The translations under genes were made by a program, and so were the position numbers. Below, piece after piece: positions 1 to 8,072 of a stretch of 47,466 bases of DNA (its first letter is position 1; every line of letters starts with the position of its first letter). The stretch is from Actinomycetes bacterium (GTDB lineage Bacteria > Actinomycetota > Humimicrobiia > JAHJRV01), in contig JAUWOM010000001.1 in the NCBI GenBank assembly GCA_030612085.1, forward strand, positions 1 to 47,466, given 5' to 3'. The notes under the pieces are model-generated. The model saw only the letters and a list, made by a program, of their open reading frames with translations, did no database searches and was not told where the DNA came from.

Positions 1-318
1 CAACATCTTCAAAAATTGGAGAAACGTGGTTGGAGTCGTTCACGAGCAAGAGATTACTATGATATCTGGATGATATTTAATCATTATCCAGGTCAATTGA
101 GAATAGAAATTTTACCAAATCTCTTTTTACAGAAATGTAAAATTCGGAATATTGATTTTAGAGGACCAGAGGATTTTTTTAATAAAACTTTATTGGATTA
201 TCTTGCAAAAACTTGGGAGCAATGGTTAGGTCCTTTAGTTCTAGAGTTACCATCTTTTAATCTAGTAATAGATAATCTTAAACAGAATCTTTTTAATATA
301 TTCAAAAGTGCTAAGTAA
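1..318 (+). CDS. AbiEii/AbiGii-family nucleotidyltransferase toxin, C-terminal part (cut by window edge)
   Basis: The frame is open from the first base, so the gene starts outside the window. The visible 105 residues carry RARDYYDIW, which resembles the R-x-RDxYDxW/L segment in the C-terminal half of AbiEii/DUF1814 toxins. In characterised type IV toxin-antitoxin pairs these nucleotidyltransferases modify tRNA or other targets, and the antitoxin gene usually lies just upstream. Neither the N-terminal catalytic motif nor an antitoxin can be seen here. It converges on the MFS gene with a 26-nt gap. Family assignment rests on this one motif. Confidence 0.65.
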   Translation, partial: QHLQKLEKRGWSRSRARDYYDIWMIFNHYPGQLRIEILPNLFLQKCKIRNIDFRGPEDFFNKTLLDYLAKTWEQWLGPLVLELPSFNLVIDNLKQNLFNIFKSAK

Positions 319-344
319 ATCTTCAAACACAAAATATAAAAATT

Positions 345-1496
345 CTATTTATTTTTTTCTTTTACGAAAAATAGCATTATTATAGCTAAAACAGTTAAAA
401 TAAATGAGAAGATAAATGGAGTAGACATACTAATTTTATCCCACAATATTCCAGCGATAAAAGATGCTGGTAAAGCAGAAAGTCCAATTACCATCTGGTA
501 AGTTCCTAAGATACTAGCTCGGTATTTCTCAGGTGAAAGTTCAGAAACCAAGGTTCTTTGTACTGGTTCTAAAGACCCTTTATGTAGACCATATAAAACA
601 AAGACTACAAATATTACCCAATAGCTTTTAATAAAAGCAAAACAAATACATAATAAAATCCAAAAAATGTAGGAGAGAACAAGTATTGGTTTTCTTCCTA
701 ATTTGTCTGATAACTTGCCAAAGGGAAGAGCAGTTAAGGTTGCTACAACCGAAAATACTAAATAAAGTACTGGAATAAATCTGACTTGAAATCCAAGTTC
801 TTTTGCAAATATTAATAAAAATGAATAGCTAAAAGCACCAAGTGCAAAGATTGCACTTAAAATAAGAAACAATATAAGATTCTTATTAAAATCTTTTAGA
901 GTTAATGATTTGAATACCTTTGTTATTCCTGCTCGTCTTTCTTTTGTAAGCATTAAGATGAGAATTGCTCCAACAAAAGAAGGTATGGCAGCAATTAGGA
1001 AAAGGTTTCTATATCCAAGTTCATTAAAAAGAAGAAGGCATAGCAAAATTCCACATACTGCTCCTAAATTATCCATTGTTCTTAGAAAGCCAAAGTTTTT
1101 CCCACGATTTTCGTCCGTAGAAAGGTCAGCAATCTCAGCATCTCGCGGTGCTCCTCTTATCTTGCCTGCTCTATCTAAAATTTTAAATGGTATAAGATGC
1201 TGCCATATTGATGATATAGCATAGCCTATTCTTGAAAGGGAAGCAGCTAAATAACCTGGCCAGATAAAAATCTTTCTTCGCCCTATCCTGTCAGAGATAT
1301 AACCAGATATAACTTGTGATAATGAAACAATAGCTTCACCTAAACCATCAATAAACCCTAAAGCTGACATATTTGCTTTTAAAACATTTGTTACAAACAA
1401 TGGCCAGATTGGATATATCATATCTGAACCCATATCATTCAAGAATGAAGCTAAACTAAACGTCCAGATTACTCTTTTTGTTTCTCTTTCATCCAT
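345..1496 (-). CDS. MFS transporter, drug/metabolite efflux type
   Basis: 383 residues with about 12 hydrophobic segments, matching a major facilitator protein. The loop between helices 2 and 3 has the motif A form GYISDRIGRRK. A second motif near residue 110 (RAGKIRGAPRDAEIAD) resembles the GKGIR-APRDALI signature of a widespread bacterial MFS subgroup annotated as multidrug or unknown-substrate permeases. A third motif A-like loop, GKLSDKLGRK, occurs in the second half. The ATG start has GAGAGGAAA upstream. The substrate cannot be told from sequence. It is divergent from nth and probably monocistronic. Confidence 0.85.
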   Translation of the reverse strand: MDERETKRVIWTFSLASFLNDMGSDMIYPIWPLFVTNVLKANMSALGFIDGLGEAIVSLSQVISGYISDRIGRRKIFIWPGYLAASLSRIGYAISSIWQHLIPFKILDRAGKIRGAPRDAEIADLSTDENRGKNFGFLRTMDNLGAVCGILLCLLLFNELGYRNLFLIAAIPSFVGAILILMLTKERRAGITKVFKSLTLKDFNKNLILFLILSAIFALGAFSYSFLLIFAKELGFQVRFIPVLYLVFSVVATLTALPFGKLSDKLGRKPILVLSYIFWILLCICFAFIKSYWVIFVVFVLYGLHKGSLEPVQRTLVSELSPEKYRASILGTYQMVIGLSALPASFIAGILWDKISMSTPFIFSFILTVLAIIMLFFVKEKNK

Positions 1497-1816
1497 TCTT
1501 AGTTTCCTCTCTTATATTTTCTAAAATTAATAATGTTCTCATTTTCTATATAATTTTTTAATTAAAAGATTATTAATACTTTACCATAATTAATGTCTAA
1601 TAAATATTTTTTATGTTTGACATAGTTTTTGAGTCTTTGCTATATTATTGCTGATATACGTATATATAATTAACATATATTGTATATTCTAAAACCAATT
1701 TATTGATAAAATATGTATATATGAAACTTTATTTATGTTTGAGAATGTTTTTTGCAATACTCAGACTTATTAATTCTATAAAAAGTCATTAAAAAAGTAA
1801 GTGAAATTCTATTAGT
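1497..1816. other. 320-nt divergent intergenic region between the MFS gene and nth
   Basis: Very AT-rich and without a credible open reading frame. It holds the Shine-Dalgarno of the leftward MFS gene and one good sigma-70-like promoter pointing right (listed separately). No RNA gene or long repeat is visible. Confidence 0.6.
1617..1646 (+). promoter_or_regulatory. Sigma-70-type promoter, likely for nth
   Basis: TTGACA (1617-1622), an 18-nt spacer and TATATT (1641-1646). It matches the -35 consensus exactly and the -10 at 5 of 6 positions. It would give a leader of about 160 nt before the nth start at 1817. Confidence 0.5.
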
Positions 1817-2467
1817 ATGAAGTCAAAAGAGGATAAAAAAAGAGTAATTGAAATTTTAAGAATATTGTATAAAAATTATCCTGAAGCTAAGACAGCTTTA
1901 AAATGTAGTAATGCATTTGAGCTTTTAATTGCTACAATACTTTCTGCTCAATGTACAGATAAGCAGGTAAATAAGGTAATGAAAAATCTTGTTAAAAAAT
2001 ATCCTTCACCTTATGAATATGCTTATGTAAATCCAATAGATTTAGAAGAAGATATAAGAACGACAGGATTTTTTAGAAATAAAGCAAAAAACATTATTGC
2101 GTGTTGCAAAAAATTAATAGAAGATTTCGAAGGAAAGGTACCTGATAATATGGAAGATTTAGTTTCTCTTCCTGGGGTGGGTAGAAAGACTGCAAGCGTT
2201 GTCTTGGGGAACTATTTCAATATACCATCAATTGCTGTTGATACACATGTAAATAGAGTTTCAAGACGTTTAGGACTTACTTCAGAAGAAAAAGTAGAAA
2301 AAATTGAACTTGACTTAATGAAGATTATTCCAAAGGATGAGTGGATATTTTTTTCAAATGCTTTAATACTTCATGGTCGTAATGTTTGTAAATCTAAAAA
2401 ACCTGATTGTTTAAATTGTGATTTAAATGAGCATTGTTCCTCCAGAGACCTTTTCATACTTCAATGA
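1817..2467 (+). CDS. nth: Endonuclease III (DNA glycosylase/AP lyase)
   Basis: 216 residues, close to the E. coli length of 211. The enzyme excises oxidised pyrimidines and cleaves the abasic strand in base excision repair. The helix-hairpin-helix LPGVGRKTASVVLG lies at 118-131, with the catalytic lysine at 124 and the catalytic aspartate at 142 in VDTHVNR. The [4Fe-4S] loop is complete: Cys 191, 198, 201 and 207, spaced C-x6-C-x2-C-x5-C. A dispersed repeat begins at the stop codon, so the last few residues (DLFILQ) may derive partly from it. No strong ribosome-binding site is seen before the ATG. Confidence 0.96.
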   Translation: MKSKEDKKRVIEILRILYKNYPEAKTALKCSNAFELLIATILSAQCTDKQVNKVMKNLVKKYPSPYEYAYVNPIDLEEDIRTTGFFRNKAKNIIACCKKLIEDFEGKVPDNMEDLVSLPGVGRKTASVVLGNYFNIPSIAVDTHVNRVSRRLGLTSEEKVEKIELDLMKIIPKDEWIFFSNALILHGRNVCKSKKPDCLNCDLNEHCSSRDLFILQ

Positions 2468-2555
2468 GATTGGTTTCGTCGCTAATGCTCCTTGTAATGA
2501 CAGACAGAACTACATTTGCAATGATAAACGAGAATCCTGCTCCTCGCAATGACAC
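2463..2555. repeat. Dispersed intergenic repeat (TCATTGCGAGGAG family), copy 1
   Basis: Two halves share the ending GCTCCT-[TC]-G-[TC]-AATGACA (around 2485-2502 and 2539-2555). They match the reverse complement of the left arm of the element at 33020-33121, including the rare words GCTAATGCTCCT and GAGATTG. Intergenic elements of this kind are common in many bacterial genomes. This copy abuts the nth stop codon. Confidence 0.6.
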
Positions 2556-2637
2556 AGTATTAAACTTGTTTTAAATTATTATTGGAAATGAAGATCCTTA
2601 TATTTTGTTATTTGAAATTAAGATTTTTAGACTATAA

Positions 2638-3975
2638 CTACTCAAGTTTTTCCATTTTTATTTTATGAAGCTTCTCTAAACTGGCTTTAATTTCTGTAAG
2701 ATTCTTTCCGTATAGTGGATAGAATGATATTGAGATGAAGGCCAAAGCCAGAGAAATAATAGGAATGATAGATATTAAAGAACGAATTCCTAATTCTACT
2801 GATGAGGGTTGCACTTTAAGTTCTGCATTATATCCAGTTGAAGTGAGAACAGATGAAATCATTATTGCTTGAATTGAAAGTGATATTCTTACTATAAATC
2901 CTTGCATTCCAAAATACATCCCTTCTCTTCTAACACCGGTTTTAAGTTCATCCTCATCAATAACGTCTGAAAGTAAGACATCAAAAAGAAAATTTAAACC
3001 AGCTAAACCTATACCAAGAAATGCAGAAACAATCATTCCAATTTTTATATTGTTTATAAAAAATAGAGGAATAATTGCTATAGAAAAAATTATTATTGCT
3101 ATCCTGAATGCTTTTTTAGCTCCGAATTTATCAGTTATTTTTTTCCATATAAGTATTGTGGCAAAAGCAACTAAGAATATAGGTAATAACATTTTTGTAT
3201 TGTCCTGATCTGTACCTTTTAAGACATATTTTGTGTAGAAGGGTAAGCAAGCTATAAGCATTGTAAAACTAAGTTGAACTAAAAAACTGGCTAAAACATA
3301 GGTTATAAAAGAACGATTTTTAAGGGAACATTTTAATGCTTGAGTGAAAGGAAGTGCTTTTTCTACACTGAATTCTTTTTTCTCTTTACTTCCCCATAAA
3401 GATATACTCATAATAATGATAAAAATTGTTCCATATAGAATTCCCATACCACTCCAACCAATTCTTGTATAAATAAGAGGTGAGAGGGCTGATCCTGTTA
3501 TTAATCCAATAAATAGTAGGAAATTCCTGTATCCAGCAACCTCAGTTCTTTCTTTTAAATTAGTAAACATTTCTGGAAAAAGTGCTGATGTGTTTAGAAA
3601 TATTAGAGTATAAAATGTGTCGAAGAGAAAAACGAAAATTAAATAATAAATGAAAAGTTGAGTTGTTTGACCGCGCCCTACTCTAAAAGGAGGGGACCAA
3701 ATAAGTGCAAAGCAGATTGCTAATGGAATTATGCTGAATGCAATATAAGGAATTCTTCTACCCCACTTAGTTCTTGTTTTATCAGAAAAATGTCCAAATA
3801 GTGGGTCATTAATTGCATTCCATATACTATATAAAATCCATCCATTACGGAAGAGTTGTGGGCTCAGTTTCATTAAATCTATATAAAAATAATTTACATA
3901 AGTTCCAAATGTATTAGAAACAAATTGAGAAGCAAATGAGCAAAAACTGTATGCAATCTTTTTTGTTCTCTTCAC
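2638..3975 (-). CDS. GPH-family (MelB-like) sugar:cation symporter
   Basis: 445 residues with about 12 membrane segments. Near residues 52-78 it has the diagnostic GPH/MFS_2 motif: WNAINDP, then GHFSDKTRTKWGRR. Family members import glycosides, pentosides or hexuronides with Na+ or H+, but the substrate here is unknown. The start is GTG (3975), overlapping the TGA of the upstream amrS gene as GTGA, so the two are probably translationally coupled. That pairing has no obvious functional logic. Confidence 0.85.
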   Translation of the reverse strand: MKRTKKIAYSFCSFASQFVSNTFGTYVNYFYIDLMKLSPQLFRNGWILYSIWNAINDPLFGHFSDKTRTKWGRRIPYIAFSIIPLAICFALIWSPPFRVGRGQTTQLFIYYLIFVFLFDTFYTLIFLNTSALFPEMFTNLKERTEVAGYRNFLLFIGLITGSALSPLIYTRIGWSGMGILYGTIFIIIMSISLWGSKEKKEFSVEKALPFTQALKCSLKNRSFITYVLASFLVQLSFTMLIACLPFYTKYVLKGTDQDNTKMLLPIFLVAFATILIWKKITDKFGAKKAFRIAIIIFSIAIIPLFFINNIKIGMIVSAFLGIGLAGLNFLFDVLLSDVIDEDELKTGVRREGMYFGMQGFIVRISLSIQAIMISSVLTSTGYNAELKVQPSSVELGIRSLISIIPIISLALAFISISFYPLYGKNLTEIKASLEKLHKIKMEKLE

Positions 3976-4985
3976 AATCCTACTCCATCGATTTCGTAAC
4001 TACAGTACTGGCATATTCCATCTTTTATATCTTTTTTTATAATCTGGTATCCCAATCTTTGAATTACTAAATTTTTACAATTGGGACAATATGTATTTTC
4101 ACCTGTGCTACCTGGAACATTTCCCTCATATACATATTTAAGACCTTCATTTAAACCAATCTCTCTTGCCTTGTGAATGGTATCAATAGGTGTTGGTGGT
4201 TTGTCTTTTAAATTATATGAAGGATAAAATCTGCTTATATGCCAAGGAGTATTGTCACCTAATTCATTAACTATAAATTTTGCTATTTTTCTTAACTCAT
4301 CAGGTGAATCATTAAGTGTAGGTATGATAAGTGTAGTTACTTCAACCCAAATTCCTAATTTTTTCATCAGTTTTAATGTATCTAAAACTGGTTGTAATTT
4401 AGCACCACATAACTTTCTATAGAAATCATCACTAAATGATTTTATATCTATGTTAGCAGCATCAAGATAAGGCTCAAATTTTTTTATTGCTTCTTCTGTC
4501 ATATAACCATTTGTTACAAATACATTTTTAATATCAACTTCATGAGCCAATTTAGCTGTATCATAAGCATATTCGAAAAATATAGTGGGTTCTGTATAAG
4601 TATATGCAATGCTTTTACCCCCGTATTTTTTTGCATTTTCAACTATTGACTTTGGTGAAGCCTCATTACCCATTATTAGATGTTCGTCTCTTACCATCTG
4701 TGAAATTTCCCAATTTTGACAAAATTGGCATTTGAAATTGCATCCTACAGTAGATATAGAATAAGCAGTAGTTCCTGGGTAGAAATGAAATAATGGCTTC
4801 TTTTCTATTGGATCAACATGTTGGGAAATTGTTCTGCCATATACTAATGTATATAAAGTTCCATCTTTATTTTCCCTGACAAGACATATTCCTTTTTTTC
4901 CTTCATTTATTTTGCATCTATGCGCACATAAATTACATTGAACCTTTTTATCACCAATTTTTTCATATAGCATAGCTTCTTTCAC
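3972..4985 (-). CDS. amrS: AmmeMemoRadiSam-system radical SAM enzyme AmrS
   Basis: 337 residues. The radical-SAM cluster motif is CNFKCQFC, with Cys 82, 86 and 89. An N-terminal Cys cluster (17, 20, 24, 34) and a C-terminal zinc ribbon (CPNC...CQYC) match the AmrS family, formerly annotated as pyruvate formate-lyase activase-like. AmrS usually lies with AMMECR1 (AmrA) and Memo (AmrB), but neither is in this window. The start is GTG with GAGGTG 7 nt upstream, preferred over the ATG four codons inside. The biochemical reaction of the family is not known to me with certainty. Confidence 0.85.
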   Translation of the reverse strand: MKEAMLYEKIGDKKVQCNLCAHRCKINEGKKGICLVRENKDGTLYTLVYGRTISQHVDPIEKKPLFHFYPGTTAYSISTVGCNFKCQFCQNWEISQMVRDEHLIMGNEASPKSIVENAKKYGGKSIAYTYTEPTIFFEYAYDTAKLAHEVDIKNVFVTNGYMTEEAIKKFEPYLDAANIDIKSFSDDFYRKLCGAKLQPVLDTLKLMKKLGIWVEVTTLIIPTLNDSPDELRKIAKFIVNELGDNTPWHISRFYPSYNLKDKPPTPIDTIHKAREIGLNEGLKYVYEGNVPGSTGENTYCPNCKNLVIQRLGYQIIKKDIKDGICQYCSYEIDGVGL

Positions 4986-5170
4986 TAAAATTCACCTCAA
5001 TATAGGATTTTTTATAATTTATATTATTTTTATATACTTTCTTCTCTCTTTAAAAAATATTTTAAAGTATCAATATATTACTTAAAAATTGTCATATAAA
5101 TTATATCTAAAAAAACAAAGAATATAAAAGCATAGAGAAATATCTGTTAATGTTACTAATTTGATTAAAA

Positions 5171-5926
5171 TTAAGAAAATTGTTTATTGAAGGTTTCTCT
5201 GGTGATGATTTGTGTTCTTTGTTTATTTTGTGGCTTTCTACCTCTTTTGAATCGAAAATCACATTTTTCAAAGCCTTCTGCAAGTGTCATTGTTCTAACA
5301 AGTCCTGTACCTGTCATTTTGCTAGAGTAATAATCATAAAGACAAATATAAGGTGATATTTCTTCAACACCCTGTTCACGCCAAAATTTAGATATTGGGC
5401 ATGCAGTATAATCAATTCCAAAATCAAATTCTTTCCCATCACCCTCAATAAAATAAAGCATAAAATTGTCAGAATATATACCCATTTGTGATTTTTTTGC
5501 AAATCTCTTTATAATCTTTCTATGAAGTATATTAAAAGGAAATGTAAGAAGAATAAACATTAAAGAACGTATCAAAAATTTCTTTACTTTTGGGATTGAG
5601 TTAAACGTTTCTTTCATAATCTCAAATAAAAAAACAGCTATCTCTTCTGTTGGATAATTATATCTTTTCATCACTTTGCTAAAAGCAAGTGCAATTGTTG
5701 TATCAATAAGATTCTTGGTCAATCTGTTCTTATCACCTCCAATAAATGGTATATTAGGTAATAAGGATTCATATTCCTGTCGAACTTCTTTTTCAATTTT
5801 ATTAGTGAGCCTATCATCTAACTGTGTTGATAAAACTTTCCTAAAGAGATTGATATTCTTATCGAAGTTTTTTATGATTATTGACTTTTTCTGAAGATAA
5901 TAGTTATGTGTTAATTTTGTATCCAA
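5171..5926 (-). CDS. L-2-amino-thiazoline-4-carboxylate hydrolase-like protein (ATC_hydrolase family)
   Basis: 251 residues. The C-terminal half has FDFGIDYTACPISKFW, then EISPYICLYDYYSS and GLVRTMTLAEGFEKCDFRF. This resembles the ATC hydrolase domain, which in the type example opens thiazoline rings on the way to cysteine, though most members have unknown substrates. The N-terminal half is a charged helical region plus one hydrophobic stretch (about 118-135). The start is a TTG without a clear Shine-Dalgarno and is uncertain. The gene stands alone, divergent from panB. Confidence 0.6.
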   Translation of the reverse strand: MDTKLTHNYYLQKKSIIIKNFDKNINLFRKVLSTQLDDRLTNKIEKEVRQEYESLLPNIPFIGGDKNRLTKNLIDTTIALAFSKVMKRYNYPTEEIAVFLFEIMKETFNSIPKVKKFLIRSLMFILLTFPFNILHRKIIKRFAKKSQMGIYSDNFMLYFIEGDGKEFDFGIDYTACPISKFWREQGVEEISPYICLYDYYSSKMTGTGLVRTMTLAEGFEKCDFRFKRGRKPQNKQRTQIITRETFNKQFS

Positions 5927-6094
5927 ATCTTTATCATTCTTATAATAAAATTTATTTATTTTATTTTATATTATTTTAATAGAGGAAAACTTATTATTTA
6001 TAAAATTTAAATTTTGGAATGTTTATTTTTATTAAAGAATTAAGTTTGTAATATAATTACTTAAAATAATGGTTTTAAAATATTGGAGGTTTTA

Positions 6095-6955
6095 ATGGCA
6101 GAAAAAAAGGTTACTATAAATGATCTTCTTGATATGAAAAAAAAGGGAGAAAAAATTGCTATGGTAACAGCTTATGATTATCATACAGCTGTTTTAGCTG
6201 ATAGAGCTGGTATGGACGTTGTTTTAATAGGAGATAGTTTAGGAATGACAATGCTTGGTTATGAAAATACTCTTCCAGTTACAATGAATGAGATGATAAT
6301 ATTTTCAAAAGCAGTGACAAGAGGATGTAAAAAACCTTTAGTTGTTGGCGATATGCCATATATGACATATCAGGTTTCAATTGAGGATGCAATGAGAAAT
6401 GCTGGAAGATTCATGAGTGAAGCAGGTACTGATGCAATTAAATTAGAAGGCGGTAAACATATGGCAAAGACAGTAGAAGCTTTAGTAGAAGTTGGAATTC
6501 CTGTTATGGGACATATAGGTCTTACCCCACAAAGTATGGCAACGTTAGGAGGATTTAAAGTTCAAGGTAAAACTGCTCAGGCAGCAGTAGACCTTTTAGA
6601 TGATGCAATTGCATTGGAAAATGCAGGATCATTCTTTATACTTTTAGAATTAGTTCCCTCAGCAATAAGTAAGGTTATATCTGAGAGATTAACTATTCCT
6701 ACTGTGAGTATAGGAAGTGGACCAGATTGTGATGGTCAATTATTGATATTTCATGACCTTGTTGGTTTATTTGAAGCTTTTACACCAAAACATGTTAAAA
6801 AGTATGCAAATCTATCAGGAGAAATAGAAAATGCTTTTAAAAACTATATAAAAGATGTAAAAGAAGTTAATTTCCCAACAACTAAACAATCTTTTACTAT
6901 ATCAGAAGAGGAAAAGAAGATATTTTTTGAATTATTGAGCAAGAGAGAAAAATAA
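6095..6955 (+). CDS. panB: 3-methyl-2-oxobutanoate hydroxymethyltransferase (PanB)
   Basis: 286 residues. The enzyme makes ketopantoate from ketoisovalerate and methylene-tetrahydrofolate, the first committed step of pantothenate synthesis. Visible motifs are TAYDYHTA, VLIGDSLGM with metal ligand Asp47, VGDMPYMTY with Asp86, KLEGG with the metal-binding Glu, and the catalytic Glu in LLELVPS. I chose ATG 6095 because GGAGG at 6085-6089 sits just upstream. A TTG at 6083 would overlap that site. No panC or panD is nearby. Confidence 0.96.
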   Translation: MAEKKVTINDLLDMKKKGEKIAMVTAYDYHTAVLADRAGMDVVLIGDSLGMTMLGYENTLPVTMNEMIIFSKAVTRGCKKPLVVGDMPYMTYQVSIEDAMRNAGRFMSEAGTDAIKLEGGKHMAKTVEALVEVGIPVMGHIGLTPQSMATLGGFKVQGKTAQAAVDLLDDAIALENAGSFFILLELVPSAISKVISERLTIPTVSIGSGPDCDGQLLIFHDLVGLFEAFTPKHVKKYANLSGEIENAFKNYIKDVKEVNFPTTKQSFTISEEEKKIFFELLSKREK

Positions 6956-6967
6956 TTTCTAAATGAA

Positions 6968-6992
6968 CCCCCCTCCCTTGATGGGAGGGGGT
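6968..6992. repeat. GC-rich palindrome after panB, possible terminator or REP-like element
   Basis: A 9-bp perfect stem (CCCCCTCCC with GGGAGGGGG) around TTGAT, followed by a second G-rich block at 6996-7003. No T-run follows, so intrinsic termination is doubtful. The layout (C-rich arm, 5-nt loop, G-rich arm, second G-rich block) repeats at 45246-45280. Both stand out in this AT-rich sequence. Confidence 0.6.
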
Positions 6993-7115
6993 AGTGGGAG
7001 GGTGATTTAAACAATTTTCACATATTACTTTTGAATATAGCTATAAAAAAAAAGAAGATTTAATACTAGATTTATTTTTATAAAAACAAATGAAAAAATA
7101 ATTAAAGGAGGATTG

Positions 7116-8048
7116 ATGGAAAAAGTTAAAAAGGTAATAGAAAAAACAGGTATTCCTGGAAGAGATGTATATGAGATTCCCGATTCTAATAAAGTCTTTC
7201 CTGATGGGGCACATTATAGAATGGAAATATCTGGTGTTGAAAGACCATCTACTCTAAAGGCATTAATTGATGAGGTTAATAAAAGAAAAATACCTGTTCA
7301 TCGTCTTATTTCCACAGTAATGGGCTCAACTCTGTTGGATAAAAAAGAACTTAGAGATTTTGCTAAAATGGCTTCTGATGCCAGAATGGAAGTTATTATT
7401 ACTCCAGGACCACGAGGATTCTGGGATTTAGGAAAGCAGATAGCTACACCAGAAGGAGCACTTTCAGGTTTACGAGTAAGAGGTTCAGATAACCTAAATT
7501 TACTTGTTTCTGACATTATGAGATGTATTGACATAGGATTTAGAGGTTTTTTGGTCTGGGATGAAGGGGTTCTATATCTTCTTAGTAAGATGAGAGAAAA
7601 TGGAGATATTCCTTCTGATGTTGTATTTAAAGTCTCTATATTTGCTGGTCATGCTAATGCAGCGGGAGCAAAGGTTTTGGAGAATTTAGGAGCAGATACA
7701 TTTAATCCAGTTGGTGACTTAACACTTCCCATGCTTGCTTCAATAAGAAAAGCAGTAGATATTCCAATGGATATTCATGTGCTTCTTTTTGATTCTATGG
7801 GAGGCTTTAATAGAATGTGGGAGACACCAGAGTTAGCAAGGATTGCTTCTCCATGTTATTTCAAGATAGAACCAGGTGCATCAATTGGTAGTTTATATAA
7901 ACCATGGGTATCAGAGGATCTTTTAGCGAATATAGTTCGTGAAAAGGTTAAATATGCTCAGATAATGAAGGAAATGATAGATGAAAATCAACCACGATTA
8001 AAGCTCTCAGAAATAGGTTCTGAAGATTTAGCTATACCAAAAATCTAA
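7116..8048 (+). CDS. Conserved TIM-barrel-like protein, function unassigned
   Basis: 310 residues, soluble, with alternating strand and helix segments that look like a beta/alpha barrel. Recurrent Gly-rich turns are visible, such as GFRGFLVWDEGVLYLL, FAGHANAAGAKVLENLGADTFNP and MDIHVLLFDSMGGF. It weakly recalls U32-peptidase-like or aldolase-type barrels, but I see no signature that fixes a reaction. ATG 7116 follows AAAGGAGG closely, so the TTG directly before it is not needed. It sits 160 nt after panB and 24 nt before the transglycosylase gene. A functional link to either is speculative. Confidence 0.75.
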   Translation: MEKVKKVIEKTGIPGRDVYEIPDSNKVFPDGAHYRMEISGVERPSTLKALIDEVNKRKIPVHRLISTVMGSTLLDKKELRDFAKMASDARMEVIITPGPRGFWDLGKQIATPEGALSGLRVRGSDNLNLLVSDIMRCIDIGFRGFLVWDEGVLYLLSKMRENGDIPSDVVFKVSIFAGHANAAGAKVLENLGADTFNPVGDLTLPMLASIRKAVDIPMDIHVLLFDSMGGFNRMWETPELARIASPCYFKIEPGASIGSLYKPWVSEDLLANIVREKVKYAQIMKEMIDENQPRLKLSEIGSEDLAIPKI

Positions 8049-8072
8049 TTAATTAATTTAATAGAGTTTCAC

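Noticed and set aside
910..1224. Open frame opposite the MFS gene, and similar antisense frames elsewhere (such as 23830-24108 and 42351-42668)
   Set aside because: They lie wholly inside well-supported genes on the other strand and have low-complexity or shadow-like composition.
6083..6094. TTG 6083 as panB start
   Set aside because: The GGAGG ribosome-binding site lies within this extension. ATG 6095 is correctly spaced from it.
6968..7003. Intrinsic terminator of panB
   Set aside because: The stem is strong but no T-run follows, and the same architecture recurs near murC in a non-terminator position. It is kept as a repeat.
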